From positions 310,001-374,000 of the forward strand of contig JAEQBH010004114.1 in the NCBI GenBank assembly GCA_016808115.1: a stretch of 64,000 bases of DNA, read 5' to 3'. The notes beneath the pieces are model-generated. The model did not search any database. It was not told the origin of the DNA and was given only the letters and a program-made list of their open reading frames with translations. The translations under genes and the position numbers were made by a program. This document shows, piece by piece, positions 46,735 through 59,224 of the stretch (the stretch's first letter is position 1; each line of letters begins with the position of its first letter). This stretch comes from Tetrastigma voinierianum. Lineage: Eukaryota; Streptophyta; Magnoliopsida; Vitales; Vitaceae.

Positions 46735-48020
46735 TACACAATAATAAATTTGTGTTAACAATGAGTTAATAAGTAATAGATAAATTATATATTTTATTAA
46801 AATGATAAAAAAGTTATAAAATATAGATTCTAATACTTTACTAAATCCATAACTTTTACTAAATAAAATAAAATTAGAGAATTTTTCAAATGTAATTTGT
46901 TGTTAAAGTTTTTAAAACATTATTATTTATTTAACAAAAAAAAACTTAATACCCATTTAAAATTTAAATTAGAGAAATTATTAGAAAGCCAATTTTTTAT
47001 AATCTTACCTAAAATTTGAGCTACTCAGACCTAATTATCTTTTATTTAAAATTTCATGAACATGCACCTCTTTATTCAGATTGTTTTTCTGTCACTCGCT
47101 TTTCTTTAACATAATATAAAGAAAGCATTTCACCTTAATTTTAAACAAATACAATGGTTAAGTATATTTAGATAAATGAGTAAAATTTATCCAATTTGTG
47201 TCTAACATAAAGAAGAAAAGAAAAAAAATAAAATAACAAAAAATGAGTAAAAAGGGCACTTTTGGAATAAAGAATGAGTCAATTTAAGAATAGTAGAATA
47301 CATGGGGTTACTTTTTCAAACTAAGCACATGTAATGAAAGGTAAGAGTAACAAATAGGGGTTGCAATTGTCAATAATTTAAAGGGAGAAAAAGAACATAT
47401 CTCAAAGTAAAAATTTTCACTTGCTACTATTAATATTACTATTTCATTTTTTTTTTTACACTTAAATACTGTAATTATAATGTAATAAATTATCCTCATT
47501 GGTACTCGAACTCGAAATCCCTAAAACGCTAGTCGTTGAGTGTTTTACCATATGAAAGCTGTGTAGATGACTACTATTACTATTTCATTTAATTATAATA
47601 ATAACCAAAACATTATGCCAAGGCTTTTAAAATTTTTACCATATTTATATCTGATAAGTTTTTTTTTAATATCATCATTATTATTCATCTTTTTGAAATA
47701 AAATGTAGATGGAAGTAGTCTTGTAACATTTTAATGCGCTCTGCTTCCGTCTTATTAATAATTTTTTATCCACACAACATACTGGACTCATATTTAATTA
47801 TATATAGAGAATTTTCTTTCAACTTGTATAAATATCTAATGGAATCATGTCAGCTTGTATAAATATCTAATGGAGAGTCAAGTCGCATAATTTTTATTTT
47901 ATTTTTTATTGATGAGTCAAGTCGCATAAATATAGACTCCAAAAAATTATAACGTAATGTTTGTTAGAGTTAAGTTATTCAACATATTGAACTATCTTAA
48001 GATGTTGCTTTTAGCTTGCA
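46735..48020. repeat. segmental direct repeat, copy A
   Basis: It aligns with 62733-63960 in the same orientation: attgtgttaacaatgagtt, aatagataaattatatattttatta, ctaacataaagaagaaaag, aaaatgagtaaaa, gaatgagtcaatttaagaata, aaccaaaacattatgccaaggctttt and tcatcattattattcatctttt occur in the same order and spacing, with small indels. In copy B this sequence is upstream of an LRR gene start; in copy A no gene follows and the solo LTR sits there instead. Confidence 0.85.
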
Positions 48021-48024
48021 TAAA

Positions 48025-48920
48025 TATATATTGGTGCACGCAATGATGCAAGTTAGAGAAAATTACTTTGAATTTATATATACAAAAAAATTTTTACTGC
48101 TTTATCACTGATCTATTATATAAATTAATTATAATTTGACCTATGTATAACCATATTTATTATTTATTATGATTGATATAAGAAATAACAAAAAGAAGAT
48201 AAATTACTATGATATTTTAGCCTTAATTAACAAATCAATCTATCAATTTCTATACAAATTAAGAGAAAAATAAAATATCAATTTTAATTTTTCAACAAGT
48301 TTCAAGTCTAAAATCCACATGGCTAATTGCCAAAAAAAAAAAAGAGAGGAAAAATCAACTAGTGACCTTTTGGTCATTTTATATGCTAAAATGAAATTAA
48401 CCATAGAGATAAGAATTTAAAGTAAATTTTAGATAAAATTTAAAAAACCTACTTTAGTGTTACCAAGATGGAATGAAGTTGAAGTTTTGGGACACATATA
48501 AAGAAAAAATTGAACATTTATGAAAAGTATAGAAAATCCAAAATTTCATCGCTTTAATAACACTAATTCCCATCTGGTATATATATTAAAAATTAAAGGT
48601 AAACCAAATATGACATAGTAAAGTACTTCAAACTCATCAAAATCTAATAATGAAGAAGTTATCATTACCATTAGTGTAGCAATAATTACATCCATTTTAA
48701 AATTTTGCCAAATGTCAAATCACCTATCATGCAAATTTCAGGGGGAAAATACATAATCATTGAGATGATCTTTAGTCTATTGAACCTTGTGAATGAATAG
48801 ATCCCATTTATAGATGGCAAAAACGATTTGCAAAACATGGTGAAATTCTACAAGAAAGTACTTCACATCATTTGATGGATTCACACAACTCTATCTAATG
48901 TATGCACTTACACAAGCACA
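48025..48920. other. AT-rich spacer
   Basis: No gene recognised; short A and T runs only. Confidence 0.5.
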
Positions 48921-48922
48921 GC

Positions 48923-51900
48923 CTAACTAATCATACGTTTACTCATATCATCCTCCTCAAAATCACTATCATCCTCAACCTTCTTTCTTGTGAATCTTAA
49001 TGATAATGCATTAGAAGCTATATCATCATTCCCTGAATCAGCCAATTCATCAGTCACTTGTTGATAATTCGGGGAGATATCTCCGTTGTTGGTTGGTGCT
49101 TCTCCTAACTGTTTTTCACTGCTAAAGGCCAATTTCATTCTCTCGACTTGTCATCGAGCCGACATTTTTGAAAAAGCAACATCATCTTCAATTCCTCGCA
49201 ACTTCCAACTCATTGATAGGTGCGTCCATCCCTTGGCGAATCAGCAAAGTTCGAGGTTTGTTTTATGGGAGATAATGAGGTGCAAGATTAGAGAATTTAG
49301 TCAATAAAAGGGTGAGAGACCACGCGTATCAAGTAAAGATAAATTGTTAGTTTTTTTAGTCCACTACGTATTATTTTATTTTTATTATTTTATTAATTAG
49401 ATAATGTGCTAGGTTTTGGGATCATTTAATTAGTAGGGTCATTATTTTTATTTGTATTTAAACTTTGAATGTTATCAAGTTGGAGGATAAGAGTTTAATA
49501 AAAGTTAGTTAAGGTTTTATCTAGCTTGTTGTTTCAATTATCTATGAATTCTTCCATATAATATTTCTTCAGCTGTAAATATATCTTTACCCCTCCTTGC
49601 AAGATTAACTATTATATAACCAACATTAAGAGGAAAGATGCATAATACCATACTTTTTCATGATATCTTCGCAACTATATGATCGAGGGATAATCAATCT
49701 GCAATCCTCATTTGGAAGGTTTGTATGCTTCCTCATCCAAATTCAAGGGTCTCTTGAGTTTTCCTGTGTTCAAAAGATATACCAAGAGAGATATTAGCTC
49801 AAGACAACATCTCTAACTGGGCACTTAATGAGATAAGAATGAATTACATAATTACATCTCAAAAAGTAGGCCAAGCAACTAAAAAGAAGGGAAAACGTGA
49901 ATGATGAAAATTTTCCAATGGGTACATTTCAGTTGTAGGTGATATTGAACCGTATGTCAATAGATTTCTTTTTTTTTTGATAACCATGGGTAAGTTCCTA
50001 CTAACTTTCGTGTGCCTGACTAATCCTATGCATGAGACCTCTGGTTAATGATCATGTAAAACCTTCAATGTCCCTAAGGGACTCGAACTATATATCAATA
50101 GATTGATGGAATAATACCAACCCACAATCTCATATGATATTTCCATAAGGAAAAAAAAATTGCATGCATCCATGATCCGTATCATTTCTGGTCTCTGATA
50201 CCATGAAATGCACCCAAATGCATAACTAAGAGGATTGCATCATGTTACTATTATGAAAGTCGGGAATGCATTAGTTGTAATGGTTTGAGCTAACTAAAAG
50301 TTCATGCAGAAATCAATAACAGGTTTTCGTCAAACCAACATGCAAGAATTTAATTTCCATTGAATGTTCAATCTTAGAAAGAAGAAAAAAGATTTGCAGA
50401 TTACAAAAGAAAAACACTTTTATTGTTTGTTCTTGTGCTATTGGAGAGAGAGAGAGAGATACAGAAGAGTTACTTCATAACAGAGCTTAGGGTTTCATCA
50501 TCCGAGCTTTGCATAATGTTTCCTTCAATCTTCTGTTCTAATACCTCTTCACACAATAATCCGTGATTGTCCTTCTTGCCCCTAAAAATCAAAAAGGCTG
50601 GAATAAGCTTTTATCCAAAAAAATAAACATATGGCCTTATTCACATTAGAAAATCTATCAACAATGAGAAGAGATATTTACATACAACTAACTCAAGAAA
50701 ACCTTTATCAAATACCTGAATCCCCATCAGATATCCTTTCCTCTTATCACCTCAACCCTAGAAAGTCTTTGATAATTATTATCAATTTTATTCTTAATTC
50801 CCTATTTTGAATTTATGAATGGACCAAAGGATGAATCCTAACAGGTACACAGAGATAATTCTGGGATGCAGTTCGATTGAAGGGCAATCAAGATTAAAAT
50901 ATTTCAGAAGCAAGGAGAACAGAATTGGAGAAGATAGACTAGACGGAAGAACAAAAAAAATAGAAAAGAAAAAACCAGCAATCAATGCACTCATTAGAAC
51001 CTAGGAACAGAAACCATACATAAGCACAAAGGATGACCGTGTATAGACCAAAGTTAAGTGCAAACATCGTTGATGGAATGGGGGACTTTTCTGGTCTTTT
51101 CGAAAAGAACTGACCCGGAAAATGAAAGCTGGATTAATGTTGTTGCCAATCTGTGATAGTTAATGACCACTAGGTTACATATAGTCAAAAACATGTCAGC
51201 TGGATTAAGTCCTAAACACTACTATGAATTTATGAGTTCATCATCAAAGTGTAGCAGTGCTTTCTCATAAAAATCTCAACTTAACTAGTGTACAACCATA
51301 GAAATACAAGTATGTGACCAAAATTACGTATAAACAAACTTAATTAGAAAAATCATAACATAATTAAAAAAAAAAATAGTCACCTTTTCTTTAATATTAG
51401 TGACAGCAATACAGCCATCAGAATCCTGCATCTTACATATTAGAGTCATTAAGACCCTCATCTCTCAAATGCATGTTAGTTTCCATTTATTTTCTGTCGA
51501 TGAACATGCTTATGCAAGTTTCTAAGTTTCATTTAGAAACTACAGCTGTAAGCGCATCATCAGCCAGAGAACTTGCAATAATGTGGGCACACCTTTATGG
51601 CCTTTAAACCTAAGCAACAAATCCACTCATTTGAAAGAAAAGAGGACACTAGCATCAATTGTTCGAAAAGCACACTAGTCAGCATCAATTATGCAGAAGG
51701 AAATAAAATTTAAGGCATGTGTATGCTACTGGGGAAATTAATTAAGCACTCACTATTCAAATAAAGCTCTAATAGTTTCCTCCTGGTCTTTGCTGAAAGC
51801 ACGTACTCTTTTTCTTGTGTGCCTAAGTAAATAACCATAATTCAAAAATTTACTTACAAAAATGAAACAGAAAATAGCTGAACTGAGATTACACATTCAG

Positions 51901-53817
51901 GAAAAAGCAAAAGCATATTCTTTTTATTCCAAACACAGTTTGCAATTTCACAACTACCGAAGCAAGAACTCAAACCTTTGTTGTGCACAAAAAATTGATC
52001 TCATAACAGAGTACACAAAAATAATGTTAAAAAGCTACTGATGCCAATAAATACTCAAAGTACTTCACTAAATCTCCTCTGATTGTTTTGAAGAAACAAT
52101 AGGAGCACTTTCTTCTCCAACTGCTCTAGCTTCTTCCATAAGTTGATTTGTGCCATCAGACAAAGGTACATCAACTTGAAGCATCCTTTCTTTGTTAATT
52201 TTTAAACCTAGTTGCTTGCTTATTCGAAACTTGGACTGGAGAAACTTTACAATCAGGATCAAGGGCTTCGGCAATGAGACAGCTACAATGTCTTATCATC
52301 TTTGAATCTAAAGAAGCAGTATTTGTCAAAATGGATGCCATGCAAACTATTTAAGAAACTGCTGAATAAAATGAGAAAAGATGCCCTGAGAACAAGTCTT
52401 CTCTTTCTTTTAGAAACTCTTTCAAACTTGTTCAATGATGTCTGCCCTGTAAGCATGAAAGCACTAAATAAGGACTTTCTACACAATGAGATGTAAGAAA
52501 AAAGTTTGATTTTCAAGACTTTACTGTCAGACATCATACTTATCAGAATTTCTTCCCATCAATTTCACCACTTGAATAGAGTGATGCCATCCTCCACCTC
52601 ACTAAAATTATCATCATTTCTGTCCTCACAGAGAAAAAAGGATGTGGCAACTTGTGTTATTTCTCTTGATAACTAAGCATTGGCAGTATTTTACTATCTA
52701 AATTATATCACAAACTTAAATAAAATATTTTTCTCCTCTTATGAAAGAAACACCAATATCTAAATAAGGCCACTTTGCCTATTGATGATTGAATATGCTA
52801 AACAGTCTGCATGTTTATAAAGTTCATAAAGGAAAAATGAACTACGAAACTTAAGAACCAATAATAACATTTTTTAGAGCGGAAGAACCAATAATAACAT
52901 GAATATTAAACATCCATAAACACATCTTACTTTTCATATACAGACTTATGAGAGATCACAGCATCAGCTTCATCCTCCCCAAGTGCATCCGCTAGACTTC
53001 TATGCATCCATCCCTTTGAGCCTGTGTTGAGCGATTTCTCATGCCTTGAAATATTTCCCATTTTCCACTTTCTGTCTTCAAACTTCCAGTTCTGCAATAA
53101 AGATTGTGAAGTGATGTAATGGCATTCCCTCTACGGCTTTTCCAAAAGAGAATTTCCACAAAGAGACGTGGCTGACTTTTTGTTTTCCTTAGCATTTTGC
53201 TAACCAAATTTTTAAGGAAACAAACAATATTTTCATAACTTTTGCATGGATGACTTCTGCCTCAACCAGGATATTGTGGAATTATGCAGGAGAGGAGTGA
53301 TAACTATGTGAAATTCAATCAAATAAGAAATGTACAAATAAATTGCATTTGCTTCAATTGCTGCGTACTAGTCATAAATAAGATGTTTTTTTAGAACTAA
53401 CCTGGTATATCATTGGAGAGAGCTCCAAATCATCACAGATCTTCCGTAAATGCTTGGATGGTTATTTGTATAACATCACAGAGCTCCAAACCTGGTATAA
53501 AACTTAAGCAACCAACATAAATTTTGTATAACATGGTTATTTGAAAAAGCGGAAACCAAGGTAGACACCTTAAAATCAACTTCATCAAGCGCAGATGCTT
53601 GCTCATCACCTGAAGAATCATCAGTTCCATACTGAAGATCATCGGTAGGGATGTTTGCCTTTGACATCCATATGTGGTAGACTGCCTTCATATTTCCTGA
53701 CCCAAGCACAGGTATTTCAGGCTCATCAATCTGTGATGAAGCCTTCTTGTCTCCCATCAGGACTTGAATTTTCACCCTTCTTTCTGTGACATGTCTAGAT
53801 TCGCAGATCGTCCACAA
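48923..53817 (-). pseudogene. TIMELESS homologue, 3' half (degenerate)
   Basis: TIMELESS works in the replication-fork protection complex. Minus-strand exon blocks run in family order. At about 53817-53404, DEVDFKVSTLVSAFSNNHVI, then QNLCWLLKFY and ICDDLELSPMIYQ. At about 53220-52930, KSQPRLFVEILFWKSRR (family FVEVLFWKTRR) and, after a frame change, GWMHRSLADALGEDEADAV. At about 52520-52070, KRKRRL, FKDDKTL, LIAEALDPDCKVSPVQVSNK and LPLSDGTNQLMEEARAVG. A further small open piece near 50580-50470 (GKKDNHGLLCEEVLEQKIEG) may belong here. The C-terminal exon is at 49140-48923 (EKQLGEAPTNNGDISP, acidic DDSDFEEDD). Stops and shifts break several exons, and the N-terminal half is not visible upstream of 53817. 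The assignment rests on the FVEILFWK and LADALGEDEAD motifs; the C-terminal exon is placed by context. Confidence 0.7.
49970..50095 (-). mobile_element. Au-like SINE fragment
   Basis: On the minus strand a B-box-like agttcgagtcccttaggg is followed by ggattagtcaggcacacgaaagttagtaggaac and then catggttatcaaaaaaaaaa. This is close to the known Au-type plant SINE layout (GGGATTAGTCGAGGTGCGCGTAAGCTGG ... ACGGTTATCAAAA). The A-box side is not clear, so only the 3' two thirds are claimed. It lies in an intron or spacer of the TIMELESS relic. Confidence 0.55.
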
Positions 53818-53819
53818 CT

Positions 53820-54463
53820 AGAGATTAATTCAATTCTCATTCTGAATCACAGAATGATCTCCATGTTCTTTCTTTTCTTCTGTCACTCAATGTTTTCTTT
53901 CTTTCCCTTTCTTGATTTTCTAGAAATCTAATCACAAAGAATTTAGGCAAGAAATCAATGCAGATCCTCATAATGAAAACATTTCCTACGTTGACATTCC
54001 AACTCTTAGAGATATAGCAAATACATTCTACTGATTTTAGATTAACTCCAACAAAGCCTTAAACTCAAATTATTAAGGATTTCTTTGTTTAGAAAAAGTG
54101 GCTATATTTTTACACTGGTCATCCACTCACTGCAACCCTCCTTCTCCAAGCATGGGACCAGCTTTTCAAGAGAAACTACATTAAAACGAAACTGATATAA
54201 ATTACAACCTTCCAGAGATCCCCGAGTCATTCAGAAGAAGAACAAAAAGGCACTTACAAGCTAAGAAACAATGTATATTTGCCTTCAAGAATCAAAATCA
54301 ACAGATAAAAAAAAGGTACATTAGCAACAGAGAATCTGAAGACCATAAAATGTATATGTACATGTGCTTTGACTGAGAGGATGGTGCACATCTATTTGGG
54401 ATGTGTGTTCCACCCCTGTTTGGGTCTCACGTTGTTGAACAGATAACTAGGGAACCTCAAGTT

Positions 54464-54501
<38 letters not shown>

Positions 54502-55570
54502 GAAGAGGAGAAACACCAGAACTGCTTCAAGCAATAATCTTTCTATAAGGGTGAGCGAACCCCAAAATTTCACTGGCCTACTAGAGCCAAACAAAAGCCA
54601 TTGGAACCTTATTCAGGGGCTGTACAAGATCTCAGAAGAGGAGTTAAAAGTGAGACCCCCTATCAATACCCCCCCACAAGGGTGAGCAGAACTGGAAATT
54701 CTGCTCCAGGTGGTAGATAGCCTAATTGCAAAGTATGTAGGTGGGATATAGGAACAGCAGCAGGCTCCATCAGAGATATCTAAGCAAAATTACTAAAATT
54801 GCAGAGACTCCAGTATAGGTAAAGGCATATGCATTGCCTGACATTATGTTTAACAAGTAAAATTACTAAAGGAAATCAATGATCATTTTACTAGAATACC
54901 ATTAACTTTGAGTTCATGAATATATATATAGTCATTTATACAGCTGTAAGCACTTTGAATTAATAAACAAAAAGAACAGGACGGTCATTATGCACTGCCC
55001 ACTTTATCAAAGCAAACAGAACAGATTCTCCACTCAAGATTAGCCCACAAAATAAAACATAACATACCCTTAATGTGCCATGAGCCTGAAGTGATCTTAC
55101 ATAAGCTGTACAACTGCACATATATCATTTCCACTAAATCTGCAAGATCACTGATCAGAATGTGATGGAATTAATTGGGTCTAGATCCTACAAAATAATA
55201 TTGCTTTCTTTGAATGCATTCATAACTACAAAATTTAGGGGCAGTTTGTCTTGGTTCATCATCATGATGCCCTATATTGATTATAATGCTTTAGAACAGA
55301 TAATAAAGATTTCCTATTTTTCAATGCGGTCAAGAATTTCAATGCAGTCGTGACATTGTATTCCACCATTGACCAGATGATGGTACTATTATAGTTTTAA
55401 AAAGCGCAAGGTACAATTAGGCACAAAAAGTCTCCTATAGCTTAGGCTCCAGGCACAAGACAAGGTTTGCATCCGAATGATGTGAAATATGACCTTAAAT
55501 GCATATCAATTTTATAAAATATGATTCAATTAATAAGAAACTTAATATTTCTTAACATTTAAAAAATAAA
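53820..55570. other. spacer with microsatellite
   Basis: No exon recognised, although the missing 5' half of the TIMELESS gene would be expected here. A (GT)n-(GA)n microsatellite is at 54463-54501. Confidence 0.45.
54463..54501. repeat. (GT)n-(GA)n microsatellite
   Basis: About 8 GT units followed by about 11 GA units. Confidence 0.95.
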
Positions 55571-55573
55571 CAT

Positions 55574-55822
55574 TCAATAAAAGAGTAATAAGATTATATA
55601 AATTTCAAGACAATCAGAAATTTGAAAGCAACATTCATCAGTCACTTGTTGATTTTGCGGTGATATATCTCTATTGTTGGCGGGTGCATCTCCCAACTGT
55701 TTTTCACTGTTAAAGGCCATCATTTCATCTTCTGAATTGTCTTGTTTGAAAGCAACATCATCTTCAATTCCAGCAACTTCCAACTCATTGGATAGGAAGG
55801 CGTGTCCATCCCTACAAATCAA
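55574..55822 (-). pseudogene. second copy of the TIMELESS-like C-terminal exon
   Basis: The minus-strand frame reads LSNELEVAGIEDDVAFK, then SEDEMMAFNSEKQLGDAPAN and NRDISPQNQQVTDE. The last part is nearly the same as the exon at 49140-48923 (SSEKQLGEAPTNNGDISPNY, QQVTDE). The nucleotide match continues on both sides: aacatcatcttcaattcc, aacttccaactcattg, gcgtccatcccttgg and atgaattcttccat. It is a duplicate of the TIMELESS 3' end without the rest of the gene. Confidence 0.75.
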
Positions 55823-55973
55823 AGTTCAGAGGTTTAGGCGCCACAATGAAAAATGCAGGTTGTTTTAATTATGTATGAATTCTTCCATGCAATATTTATT
55901 CAGTCATAAATATATCATTACCACTTGCAAGATTTTTTGAATGATATTTTTCTAACATTCTAGGGACAAGGAG

Positions 55974-56660
55974 AAGATCCAAACGATTATATTACCAGCA
56001 TTCCTATAAAATGCCAGGTTTCCACATGTCACATAAATATTTTCACTGAGATCAAGGGACTGCAAGTTGGAAAGATTTCCAAGTTGAGTGGGAAGAACTC
56101 CTGTAAAATTGGGATATTAAATAGAGAATTATCTTCTACTGACACAAACTGATCATGAATTGAATTTCATAATGTATACATGCACATAATTACCTTCAAA
56201 ACAACTGCCGTTGAGATTAATGGATTGCAAGTTGGAAAGATTTCCAAGTTGGGTGGGAAGAATTCATGTAAAATTGGGGAAAGACAGAATTATATACTGT
56301 TGAGACAAACTGATGAATTTTCACTTGGTACATATACGCATATAATTACTACACTGTAACTCCGGCTGAGACTGATGGGTCTCAAGTTGGAAAGATTCGT
56401 TGAGTGGAAAGACTTCCCAGAAATACAGAGAGAATTATATTGTGAAATTCTGCTGAGACAAACCAACTGCAAAATAAATGTGTCTACCTCAAAATAATTA
56501 TATTGTGAAATTAAAGGGTCATATGTATGTATGTATTTATATGATTAATTACCTTCAAAATAATTCCCGCTGAGATTCAAATGTTTCAAGTGCTGCAACT
56601 CTGCCAATGAATTACCTATCTTACCTCTCAAACATGGGAAATTGCCTATTTCATTGTTGT
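55974..56660 (-). pseudogene. LRR gene fragment, four separate LRR exons
   Basis: Four LRR blocks on the minus strand, each flanked by intron-like AT-rich text. At about 56650-56555, a KIGNSLAELQHLKHLNLS block ends at a donor GTAATT. At about 56410-56355, 56275-56205 and 56110-56000, each has a NLSNLQSLDL-like core (plus strand: ctgcaagttggaaagatttccaagttg). The first matches the LRR gene at 62060-61975, and the last matches 61900-61805. It looks like a shortened copy of the neighbouring receptor gene with its central repeats copied around introns. It interrupts the duplicated TIMELESS 3' segment. Confidence 0.7.
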
Positions 56661-56934
56661 AAGAAATTGAAGACTGATACGATCACATGAATTCTTCCAT
56701 ATAATATTTAATGTTTTATTTTTATTCATATATAATTAAGAGATATTAGCTGAAAACAACATTCTAATCAAGAATTAATGAGATAAGAATGATACATACA
56801 TCCAAAAGTAGGGTTTCTTGCATAAGTTTCCATCATCCAAGCTTTGCATAAGTTTTCCTTCAATCTTCTCGTTTGAATACCCTCTCACAATAATATGTGA
56901 TTCTCCTTCTTGCCCCTAAGAACTACGTGGATAA

Positions 56935-59224
56935 AGGCTTTACAAATGCTCCCCTTATTGTCGTGAGCCCATGTCCACTTTCTGGTCTCAACTCTTTCCA
57001 ATCCCAAGATACCCCTGACGTTTATTTCCATAGTTCAATCATGCTCTTGCCGTAAGAAAATGGCACGGATGGACAAACGTACGTTAAAATCGTTGTTAAT
57101 AGGATGAGCAAATTACGACTACGAAAAGTGAAACGCTACGTATCTCAAGCACTAAAAGTTCATGGGTAAGGTGTGAGACGTACGCCTAAACTCGAGGCAT
57201 TTATGCACCTTATCCCTAAAATCATAGTTGAATAAGCTACTCCCAAAAAGGAAACACATGGCTCATTCACCTTAGAAACCTTTACATAAAATTAAACTTA
57301 AAGAAACCTTTATCAAATACCATATGAAGTACCTCAAGCAATTTGACTCACTTGAAATGAACATGCCTCATGTCAGTACCAAGAAAAACGTATTGCTCAT
57401 GAAGATTAGCATATCCCACTTCATACCATATGTTACTCCAAAGCATAAATCGCGATTATCCATAAGGTGCAACCTAACCGAAGTTCTCGCAATACAAAGA
57501 TGAATGAAATAATATTAACCAATGGAATCAATAATGGGGCTCCAAAATTTGGTCTCGTGAGATTAAGAAATAAAATTGATCAGTATAAATGCGTACTCAC
57601 ATCATAATGTTATGAGATAAAGTCCACTTATTGTTTCATCTTGCTAATAACATACGTGATTCAATGGTTGGTAGTTAAGCTGAAGATAACCAATATATCT
57701 GCATAAATCATCAAACCCCACCCTAATCATCTCAATTAGAATGATAAATCGAATGAGAAGCATAAAAAACTCTTTATGAAAAATAGAAAAAGAAATTACC
57801 AAGAAATAAAACCCAACCTAGACACTTCCCGCACACACATGCAGTCAAGTATATATAATAAAGTAATCCTTACCAACATTTAACAAAAGTTGCACTCTTC
57901 TGGTGAAAATCTTCCAATACATGATTGCTCGAACACCGGTCTTGATCAGGGATCTCCATGAATCACAAAATTGACTTGATTCTCGCCCATGAATTATTTG
58001 TCTCAATAGATTAGTTTGATCTAAAACTTGGGATAATGGGTGTAAGTCGAAAAAATATTCATAAGTGATTGTTAATGGAGTTGAAGTTACCAAATTCTAA
58101 GGAGCCAGGTATTAATTATGTAGTTGCTCCAGATCAGTACAAGATAAAAACCTTACATTGTACTTTATACTGCCCTCAAGGCCAAAGCCACTTTAATGTT
58201 AATCTACGCTTGCTCCACAAATCGTACATCAAAACCCTTTTTAAATTTTGTTCAATTCTCGCCTGCCTTTATATGTCTCGACATAAGAGGCTCCAAAGCT
58301 TCAACAATTTAAAAGATGGAGTGTTCGCTTTTGTTTTAGTCTTACTCGTATACCATTCACGATTCTGCTTGCTAATGCTATTATAACATTTGACGTAAAA
58401 GTTTAATTTTCCAAGTAAATCATTTTTTTGTATTGATACTTTCTAATATATTTGATTCTAAGGGAATTAAAAACTCGACAAAAATTACATAATCAAATAG
58501 TAGGAACTAAAATACGGCCTTACATATGATAGCGAAAATAATATGTTTGAAAAAGTCTTAAAACAAAACATAACACATAACATAACAAACCTAAGCCATT
58601 AATCGACGACCGGCCAAATGTGACGAATTTAATATGATGCCTGCTGATTATATATAAGATGACAAATTCACAAACAAAAAGCTCTTATATCTAAGCCGCC
58701 CATACTGATTAAACCCATTACTCTCAATCATACATTACCTACCAATCCTTGAGATGCTGCTCAATTGACATAATATTCATCAATATGACAGAAAAACAAT
58801 ACCTTCAATACCTGCAGAGTTACTTTTTCTGATTAATATGTACATTTAGTATGCTTCCTATAATTAAACCTTAAATATTCTTAAAGATAATTAAACCAAG
58901 TTAACTCACCTTCAATAAAAGGCAAAATTGTAAGCAAAAGAAAGATAGAGAAAATAGTCATAATTATTGTTTCTCAACTATAATATTTTTCAAGCCATAA
59001 CAACAATCTTACATACAATTAGTTATTACATTTGGTATATCTCAACTTAATCAAACAAAAATGTAATATTTCTATTTGAAAAATCTTATTTTATCTCCAT
59101 ATATCGTGGGAAGGTGTTAATTAATAAAAACATTGAATAATAAAAACTGACTACTAAGATGATACATTTTTTGCAAAAAAAAGAAAGAGAGATAGAGAGA
59201 GAAATTTTGACAAGTCTTACCATT
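56935..59224. other. spacer without recognisable gene
   Basis: AT-rich. Open frames such as 57845-58093 and 58069-58386 carry no motif I recognise. No promoter or RNA gene is supported. Confidence 0.45.

Noticed and set aside
47490..47545. tRNA gene suggested by ggtactcgaactcgaaatccc
   Set aside because: Only a B-box-like word is present, with no acceptor stem or anticodon arm; probably a retroposon scrap.
58069..58386. 105-codon plus-strand frame
   Set aside because: No recognisable motif, AT-driven composition and no splice or promoter context.
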